From NCBI GenBank assembly GCA_001464935.1, contig LNEL01000058.1, forward strand, positions 1 through 64,000: 64,000 nt of DNA, given 5' to 3'. The DNA is from Gammaproteobacteria bacterium Ga0077536 (lineage in GTDB: Bacteria > Pseudomonadota > Gammaproteobacteria > Ga0077536). Positions 58,806 through 64,000 of the stretch are shown here, piece after piece (positions within the stretch are counted from its first letter, which is position 1; each line of letters starts with the position of its first letter). The notes beneath the pieces are model-generated. The model made no database searches. It saw only the letters and a list, made by a program, of their open reading frames with translations, and was not told the DNA's origin. A program made the translations under genes and the position numbers.

Positions 58806-59945
58806 ATGAGCATGGTGCTGAACGACGAACAACGGATGCTGCAGGCGGCTGCGCGCGATTTCTTCACGACGCGCCTGCCGGTCGGCGCCCTGCGCCGCCT
58901 GCGCGACACGCAGGACGCCGACGGTTTCGACCGCGCCGCGTGGCGCGAGATGGCCGACCTCGGCTGGGCCGGCGTGCTGGTGCCGGAAGCGCATGGCGGC
59001 TCGGATTTCGGTTATGCGGGCCTGGGCCAGATCCTCGAGGAAGGCGGCCGCACACTCGCCGCCTCACCGCTGGTCGCCACCGCGCTGATCGCAGCGCCCC
59101 TGCTCGCGCGCGCCGGTACAGCAGCGCAGCAGGACCGCCTGCTCGGGCCACTCGCCGCCGGCGAGCGTCTGTTCGCGCTCGCGCTCGACGAAGGCCCGCG
59201 GCACGCACCGGCGCAGACGGCGCTGCGCGCGACCGGCGTCGACGGCGCGTGGGTGCTGAACGGCGTGAAGCGTTTCGTGCTGGACGGCCACGTCGCGGAC
59301 GAGATCATCGTCGTCGCGCGCACGGCCGGCAGCCCCGGCAGCACCGACGGCCTGAGCCTGCTCCTCGTACCGGCGAATGCGCCCGGCCTCGTCCGCACGC
59401 GCGTGTCGCTGGTCGACAGCCGCAACGTCGCCGACCTCGAGTTCCGTGACGTCCGGGTCGAGCCACCGGCGCTGATCGGCGCGCCGCACACGGGCTACGC
59501 GCTGCTCGAACCGGTGCTCGACGGGGCCTGCGCGGGGCTCGCCGCCGAAATGCTCGGCAGCGCGCAGGAGGCCTTCGATCGCACACTCGACTATCTGAAA
59601 CTGCGGCAGCAGTTCGGGGTCGCGATCGGCAGCTTCCAGGCCCTGAAGCATCGCGCGGCGCAGATGCTGTGCGAACTCGAACTGACGCGCTCGGCGGTGC
59701 TCGCGGCACTGGTGGCGCTCGACGCACGCCGGGACGATGCAGCGCTGCTGGCGAGCCTCGCGAAGGCCAAGGCCTGCGACACCGCTGAACTGGTCTCGAA
59801 CGAGGCTGTGCAGATGCACGGCGGCATCGGCATGACCGACGCGGCGGACATCGGCCTGTTCCTGAAGCGCGCGCGGGTCGCCCAGCAGAGCTTCGGCGAC
59901 GCCGGCTTCCACCGCGCGCGCTATGCCCGCCTCAAGGGCTTCTGA
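58806..59945 (+). CDS. acyl-CoA dehydrogenase, probable non-catalytic partner subunit
   Basis: A 379-residue acyl-CoA dehydrogenase fold (LGWAGVLVPEAHGGSDFGYA, LRQQFGVAIGSFQALKHRAA, VQMHGGIGMTDAADIGLFLK). The C-terminal GTxEIQ motif that contacts FAD is missing: the protein ends QQSFGDAGFHRARYARLKGF. In actinobacterial and proteobacterial steroid/side-chain degradation, such adjacent pairs form alpha2-beta2 enzymes in which one subunit keeps half the cofactor site. By analogy this should partner with the product of 57611. ATG 58806 has GAGGGGA upstream. Confidence 0.9.
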   Translation: MSMVLNDEQRMLQAAARDFFTTRLPVGALRRLRDTQDADGFDRAAWREMADLGWAGVLVPEAHGGSDFGYAGLGQILEEGGRTLAASPLVATALIAAPLLARAGTAAQQDRLLGPLAAGERLFALALDEGPRHAPAQTALRATGVDGAWVLNGVKRFVLDGHVADEIIVVARTAGSPGSTDGLSLLLVPANAPGLVRTRVSLVDSRNVADLEFRDVRVEPPALIGAPHTGYALLEPVLDGACAGLAAEMLGSAQEAFDRTLDYLKLRQQFGVAIGSFQALKHRAAQMLCELELTRSAVLAALVALDARRDDAALLASLAKAKACDTAELVSNEAVQMHGGIGMTDAADIGLFLKRARVAQQSFGDAGFHRARYARLKGF

Positions 59946-60047
59946 GCCGGTGCTGCGAAGTGTTACCGGTCACGGCCGTTGACGACGTCAGCAGGCTGGG
60001 CATGCTGCGCAGTATCGGACGCAACGCACTGAGACGGGGAATACACG

Positions 60048-60752
60048 ATGAATAAAACGACCACCTGGGGATTGGCCGGACTGCTCTTCGCGGCTGTCAG
60101 CGCGCCTGCCGCCGCCGCTGCCGTCAGCAGCGACTTCAGCCTCGGCACCGACGACTGGACCGTCACGACCTTCGGCGACAACGGCCTGCCGGACTTCGCC
60201 ACCGTCATCAGCAGCGGCGCCATCCCCGAGGCCCTGGCGGCCGGCGGCGATCCGGGCGGTTTCATCCGCACCGGCGATCCGGACGAAGGGTGGACCTACT
60301 TCGTCGCGCCCGAAAAGTACCGCGGCGACCAGCGCGACAAGTTCGGCGGCACCTTGAGCTTCTCGCTGCAGCATGCGATGAACGGCGGCAGCCTGTTCGG
60401 CAACCCGCCCCATGTGGTGCTGAAGAGCGGCGGCCTCATCCTCGTTGCCGATGCCGGCGATCCGCCGGCCCTCACGCCGGCCTGGTCGCGCTACAGCGTG
60501 AGCCTGACCAGCGGCAGCTGGCGCATCGGCACCCTGAACGGTGCGCTGGCCGGTGATGACGATATCCAGCAGATACTCGGCAATCTCGACGGCCTGTTCC
60601 TCGCCGGTGAATTCGTCACGCCCGTCGTCGAGACCAATGGCCTCGACAGCGTCAACCTCGCCCCCGTGCCGCTGCCGGCCGCGGTGTGGGGCATGCTCGG
60701 CGCGCTCGGCGTGCTCGGGCTGCGCGGCAGACGCCACGCCGACCAGGCTTGA
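60048..60752 (+). CDS. VPLPA-CTERM protein with laminin-B-like domain
   Basis: A 234-residue exported protein with signal peptide (MNKTTTWGLAGLLFAAVSAP) and a beta-sandwich resembling the laminin IV/B domain: F..GTDDWTVTTFGDNGLPDF, GGFIRTGDPDEGWTYFVAPE, FGGTLSFSLQHAMNGG. The C-terminus is VPLPAAVWGMLGALGVLGLR followed by GRRHADQA, a textbook VPLPA-CTERM signal. Surface anchoring or release through an exosortase is inferred. Confidence 0.87.
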   Translation: MNKTTTWGLAGLLFAAVSAPAAAAAVSSDFSLGTDDWTVTTFGDNGLPDFATVISSGAIPEALAAGGDPGGFIRTGDPDEGWTYFVAPEKYRGDQRDKFGGTLSFSLQHAMNGGSLFGNPPHVVLKSGGLILVADAGDPPALTPAWSRYSVSLTSGSWRIGTLNGALAGDDDIQQILGNLDGLFLAGEFVTPVVETNGLDSVNLAPVPLPAAVWGMLGALGVLGLRGRRHADQA

Positions 60753-60947
60753 GACAACCTGCGGGCGGGCGGCGCCGCAGCGCCCCCGCCCCGCTCGCAA
60801 CGACGAGTCCCGCGCGCCGGGGCCGCGGCGTGCTGATCCGCAGCAACGGCCGGTCCCCTCGCGGGTGACGCCCGAGCGCACAGCGGCCTGCGTCCTTTTG
60901 CGCCGCGACGGGAACATACTCCCAGTCACCGTCAGCGAGAGAGCCCC

Positions 60948-61406
60948 ATGCCCATCCTGCCTCGTGTCCAATCCCTGCTGGCCGCCTGCATGCTGTGGCC
61001 GGCACTGACGCTCGCCGATGGCCCCGAACAACCGGCGTCGCATCTCACGCCCCGCGAAGTCGTTGCCGCCCAGCTCGCCGCGCTCAGAGAGAACACTCCG
61101 GCGGGCCTCGCGCGCGTGTTCCGTTTTGCCTCACCCGCCAACCAGGCCGTGACGGGCCCGTCGGCGCGCTTTGCGCTGATGCTGCGCGAAGGCTATCCCG
61201 ATCTGCTCGGCCATCGCAGTGCGCATTTCGGCGAACTGCTGATCGACGGCAGCGAAGCCGCGCAGGCGGTGGAGATCATCGACACCGCCGGCCGCGGCCA
61301 CCGTTACGTATTCATGCTCTCGCGTCAGGTCGACGGGCCCTGCGCCGGCTGCTGGCTGACCGATGGCGTCGTCAATGCGCCGGGCGATGACGGCGTTGCC
61401 ATTTGA
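60948..61406 (+). CDS. DUF4864-like secreted protein
   Basis: A 152-residue protein with a signal peptide (VQSLLAACMLWPALTLADGP) and a domain resembling DUF4864: LTPREVVAAQLAALRENTPA, GLARVFRFASPANQAVTGPS, YPDLLGHRSAHFGELLIDGS and a CAGCW motif near the end (PCAGCWLTDGVV). The function of the family is unknown. Start ATG, ribosome-binding site GCGAGAGAG. Confidence 0.78.
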   Translation: MPILPRVQSLLAACMLWPALTLADGPEQPASHLTPREVVAAQLAALRENTPAGLARVFRFASPANQAVTGPSARFALMLREGYPDLLGHRSAHFGELLIDGSEAAQAVEIIDTAGRGHRYVFMLSRQVDGPCAGCWLTDGVVNAPGDDGVAI

Positions 61407-61593
61407 AGCGAGCGGCGCCGGATCTGCGTGCGCGGCGCGCCGTGAAGTGGAGTGGCGCGGACTGGGGGGATCGATGAGCACCGCAGGCGGCAACCGCAGT
61501 CCTTTTGCACCAGCCTGCTAAGATTCGCATTCGACCGGACAACCATTAGAACGACTGCCGCGATCCCGCGATCAGCGGCCTGGAGGAATGCGC

Positions 61594-62685
61594 ATGAGCA
61601 AACCGATGAGCGGCCAGATGCCAATCGTCAAGCCGGATGCCGTCACGCCACAGTGGGTGATGGCCGCCCTTGGACAGCGCGGGATCGATGCGCAGATCTC
61701 GCACCTCAGGATGGAGGCGGTGGGCACCGGCCAGCTCGGCGAAACGCGTCGCTACCATCTCACCTACCAGGGCACCCCTCCGCCCGGCGCGCCGGCCACC
61801 GTCGTCGGCAAGTTCAGTTCGCTGAACGACACCGCCCGCGAAACGGGCCAGAGCATGGGGTTCTATCGCGCGGAAGTGATGTTCTATCGCGAACTCGCGC
61901 ATCGCGCCGGCATTCGCACGCCGCTCGTCTACGTCGCCGAGATCGATCCGCAGACCAACGATTTCGTGCTCTTGTTCGAAGACATGGCGCCGGCGCAACA
62001 GGGCGATCAGATGCGCGGCTGCACGCTCGACGAAGCGCGTGCGGCGCTGTCCGAAGCAGCGCGGCTGCACGCGGCATTCTGGAACGACAGGAGTCTGCTG
62101 ACGGCCGACTGGTGCTACGTGCCCGAAGGCGCGCAGGGCTTCTACACCACGGAGTTGATCGAGCGCAGCTGGGATCACGTGTGCCGCCATTACGATGGCT
62201 GGCTGTCGCCGGAAGTGAAGATGGTCTGCGACAGGTATGTCCGGCACCACGCGTACTGGAACCGGCCGCGGGAGTTTCCGAAGTGTTTTTCGCACAATGA
62301 CTTCAGACCGGACAACATGCTGTTCGGCCAGCCGGGGGAACGCGTGGCCGTCGTCGACTGGCAGACGAGCAACTTCCTCGGCAGCGGCATGGACGTCGCG
62401 TACTTCCTCGGCGGCGCGTTTCCGCGCGAGATGCGGCGCGCGCACGAGCAGACCCTGCTGAGCGAGTACCACGACCAGCTGCTGGGTCTCGGCGTGTCGG
62501 ACTACTCGTTCGAACACCTGATGAACGATTACCGCCACTACAGCTTTGCCGCCATTGCGGTGGCCATCGCGGCGACGCTGATCGTCAAGCGCACCGAGCG
62601 CGGCGACGAGATGCTGATGCGCATGACGATCGGGGCGGCCGAACAGGCCTGGGACAACCACGCACTCGATCTGCTGCCGGCCTGA
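61594..62685 (+). CDS. APH-type phosphotransferase (aminoglycoside/choline-kinase fold)
   Basis: A 363-residue kinase-fold protein. The catalytic loop is FSHNDFRPDNMLF and the metal-binding Asp is in VAVVDWQTSNFLGSG; an N-lobe glycine-rich region (GTGQLGETRRYHLTY) and a Lys in VVGKFSS follow the usual order. The layout matches the ecdysteroid-kinase-like/DUF1679 group, also found near acyl-CoA dehydrogenase genes in bacteria. GGAGGA ends right before ATG 61588, so the second in-frame ATG at 61594 is better spaced. Substrate unknown. Confidence 0.88.
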   Translation: MSKPMSGQMPIVKPDAVTPQWVMAALGQRGIDAQISHLRMEAVGTGQLGETRRYHLTYQGTPPPGAPATVVGKFSSLNDTARETGQSMGFYRAEVMFYRELAHRAGIRTPLVYVAEIDPQTNDFVLLFEDMAPAQQGDQMRGCTLDEARAALSEAARLHAAFWNDRSLLTADWCYVPEGAQGFYTTELIERSWDHVCRHYDGWLSPEVKMVCDRYVRHHAYWNRPREFPKCFSHNDFRPDNMLFGQPGERVAVVDWQTSNFLGSGMDVAYFLGGAFPREMRRAHEQTLLSEYHDQLLGLGVSDYSFEHLMNDYRHYSFAAIAVAIAATLIVKRTERGDEMLMRMTIGAAEQAWDNHALDLLPA

Positions 62686-62695
62686 GGAGACCCCG

Positions 62696-63379
62696 ATGCT
62701 GCTCGCCAAACCCCATCTGGATATCGGACTGTTCACCGGCGACATCGCGGCCCAGCGCGCGTTCTGGGGCGAGACCGTCGGCCTGCGCCTCGATCACGAA
62801 CTGACGCTGCGCGAAGGCTGGGTGCAACACCGCTACGATGCGCATGGGTCGGTGATCAAGGTCAATCATTACGCCGACGCGCTGCCCGTCTGGCCACCGT
62901 CCGGTTACCGCGGGCTCACCATCGCGCGCGAAGGCCCGGCGTGGGAAGGCCGGCATCCGGGCGGTGAGACCGTGCGGCTGGTGCCGCCGGGCACGGACGG
63001 GGTCGTCGGGATCGGCATCACCGTCTGCACTCCCGAACCTGCGCGGATGATGGAGTTCTATCTGCGCGCGATGGAGTTCGAGGAGGCCGGTCCGAACGTC
63101 GCGCGCTGCGGCGACACGCTGCTGTTCGTCGAGCAGGGCCAGGGCGGCACGGCCACCGAAGACTTCATCGCCCCGAACTTCCGCTATCTGACGATCCAGA
63201 TCTTCGACGCCGACGCCGCCTGTGCCGGCATCGTCGCGCGCGGCGGCCGCCTCGCGCGGGCCCCGATCAATTTCGGCACCGTGGCCCGCTACGGTTTCGT
63301 CGCCGATCCCGACGGCAACTGGATCGAGATCTCCGCGCGCACCTCGCTGACCGGCGTCGCGCCGCCGCCCGAAGGCTAG
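62696..63379 (+). CDS. VOC-family (glyoxalase/dioxygenase fold) protein
   Basis: A 227-residue protein with two VOC beta-alpha-beta-beta-beta units. The first has LDIGLFTGDIAAQRAFWGET and the second GIGITVCTPEPARMMEFYLR and RYGFVADPDGNWIEIS. The second unit ends with the metal-binding Glu (WIEIS). Possible glyoxalase-like or dioxygenase activity; substrate unknown. The GAGGAGA upstream and 10-base spacing from the phosphotransferase gene argue for cotranscription. Confidence 0.87.
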   Translation: MLLAKPHLDIGLFTGDIAAQRAFWGETVGLRLDHELTLREGWVQHRYDAHGSVIKVNHYADALPVWPPSGYRGLTIAREGPAWEGRHPGGETVRLVPPGTDGVVGIGITVCTPEPARMMEFYLRAMEFEEAGPNVARCGDTLLFVEQGQGGTATEDFIAPNFRYLTIQIFDADAACAGIVARGGRLARAPINFGTVARYGFVADPDGNWIEISARTSLTGVAPPPEG

Positions 63380-63388
63380 CCACTCCCG

Positions 63389-64000
63389 ATGCAGGAGCGC
63401 CGGGCCGTCACGCATGAAACCGTCTCGCAGCTCAGGCTGCTCGAGACCTGCCTGTCGCGCATCAATGACCTCGTGATCGTCACCGAGGCCGAGCCGATCG
63501 ACGAGCCCGGGCCGCGCATCCTCTATGTCAACGACGCCTTCGTGCGGCGCACCGGTTATGCGCGTGAGGAAGTGCTGGGTCGCTCGCCCCGCCTGCTGCA
63601 GGGGCCGGACACCGATCGTGTGGTCCTCGACCGGATCCATGCTGCGATGAAGGCCTGGCAGCCCTGTCGCGTGGAACTGCTGAACTACACCCGGGCGGGC
63701 GAGCCGTTCTGGATCGAACTCGACATCGTGCCGATCGCCAACGACCAGGGCTGGTACACGCACTGGGTCGCCGTCGAGCGCGACATCACGGCACGCCAGC
63801 AGGCTGCGAGCGCCGTCGAGGAATCGGAAAGAATGGCGCAGGCGACCCTCGACGCGCTGCCCTCGCCGGTCTGCGTGCTCGATGAAACGGGCACGGTCCA
63901 GGCGACCAACCTCGCATGGCGCGCGTTCTCCGGCGCCAATGGCGGCGATCCGCTGCTGACCTGTGAGGGGGCGAACTACCTGCGGGTGTGCCAGGACTTC
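63389..64000 (+). CDS. PAS-domain sensor protein, LOV-like first domain, cut by window edge
   Basis: About 204 codons are present. The first PAS (residues 15-135) resembles a LOV domain (ILYVNDAFVRRTGYAREEVL, GRSPRLLQGPDTDR, WIELDIVPIANDQGWYTHWV), but the LOV signature Cys in NCRFLQG is replaced by Pro (SPRLLQG), so it cannot form the flavin-Cys photoadduct. A second PAS begins at about residue 150 (LDALPSPVCVLDETGTVQAT). The output domain (GGDEF, kinase or other) is beyond the edge. It starts 9 bases after the VOC stop. Confidence 0.85.
   Translation, partial: MQERRAVTHETVSQLRLLETCLSRINDLVIVTEAEPIDEPGPRILYVNDAFVRRTGYAREEVLGRSPRLLQGPDTDRVVLDRIHAAMKAWQPCRVELLNYTRAGEPFWIELDIVPIANDQGWYTHWVAVERDITARQQAASAVEESERMAQATLDALPSPVCVLDETGTVQATNLAWRAFSGANGGDPLLTCEGANYLRVCQDF

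Overview
The window is high-GC bacterial chromosome, roughly two-thirds G+C, packed with genes on both strands and carrying long spurious antisense frames. The gene content fits a Gram-negative proteobacterium, most likely gamma- or betaproteobacterial: an RND pump, LysR regulators, periplasmic BepA and Spy-like proteins, a Sox system, PEP-CTERM/VPLPA-CTERM surface proteins, Tat/Sec-exported cytochromes, and lipid or xenobiotic catabolic enzymes (P450, paired acyl-CoA dehydrogenases, LLM flavin enzyme). No rRNA, tRNA, phage, transposase or CRISPR array was seen. This is a chromosomal backbone with a few intergenic repeat elements, not an island.

Layout. 1-6.9 kb: RND permease (cut by the left edge) and adaptor lipoprotein, divergent from a LysR gene; an ion-transporter-superfamily carrier behind a nine-G tract at its ribosome-binding site; a second LysR gene and a small secreted protein. 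6.9-17.1 kb: eutB-eutC (ethanolamine ammonia-lyase without microcompartment genes), a divergent PAS hybrid kinase, a membrane-anchored cyclic-nucleotide-binding Popeye-like protein, a dicarboxylate/amino-acid symporter, a Sua5-type t6A enzyme and a second hybrid kinase. 17.2-20.1 kb: an SDR, two small secreted proteins and a PLP dehydratase. 20.1-26.5 kb: glycogen metabolism (glgA, glgP, glgC) with a CTERM-type secreted protein inserted. 26.6-30.7 kb: a small membrane protein, then bepA-soxX-soxY-soxZ-soxA. 30.9-34.4 kb: PPi-dependent phosphofructokinase and proton-pumping pyrophosphatase, closed by a clear intrinsic terminator.

34.5-46.2 kb: P450, AraC regulator, MOSC protein, a PhoX-like protein, a secreted diheme cytochrome, a VPLPA-CTERM protein, folE, a class V aminotransferase, and an ECF sigma / ChrR-like cupin / membrane protein operon. 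46.4-50.0 kb: divergent DUF4331 protein, TPR protein and PEP-CTERM protein. 50.2-55.0 kb: two paralogous NTF2-like proteins around small membrane and hypothetical genes and a BaeS-BaeR-Spy-like envelope-stress operon. 55.4-64 kb: methyltransferase, LLM oxidoreductase, two adjacent acyl-CoA dehydrogenases that look like an active/degenerate pair, a laminin-B-like VPLPA-CTERM protein, a DUF4864 protein, an APH-type kinase, a VOC protein, and the start of a PAS protein whose first domain is LOV-like but lacks the photoactive cysteine.

Themes. Pyrophosphate made by GlgC and other biosynthesis could be used by the PPi-dependent PFK or the H+-PPase. Exported redox proteins (SoxXA, diheme cytochrome) and four CTERM proteins point to an elaborate envelope. 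Observations worth following up: the poly-G tract at a ribosome-binding site, three dispersed copies of an inverted-repeat element ending in ACCGAGAACAC-type arms, a GlgA with Gln in place of the substrate-binding Lys, a ChrR-like cupin lacking the zinc anti-sigma motif beside an ECF sigma factor, and the acyl-CoA dehydrogenase pair. I did not find a clearly unprecedented multi-gene system; the least explained unit is the ECF/cupin/DUF4331/TPR/CTERM cluster.
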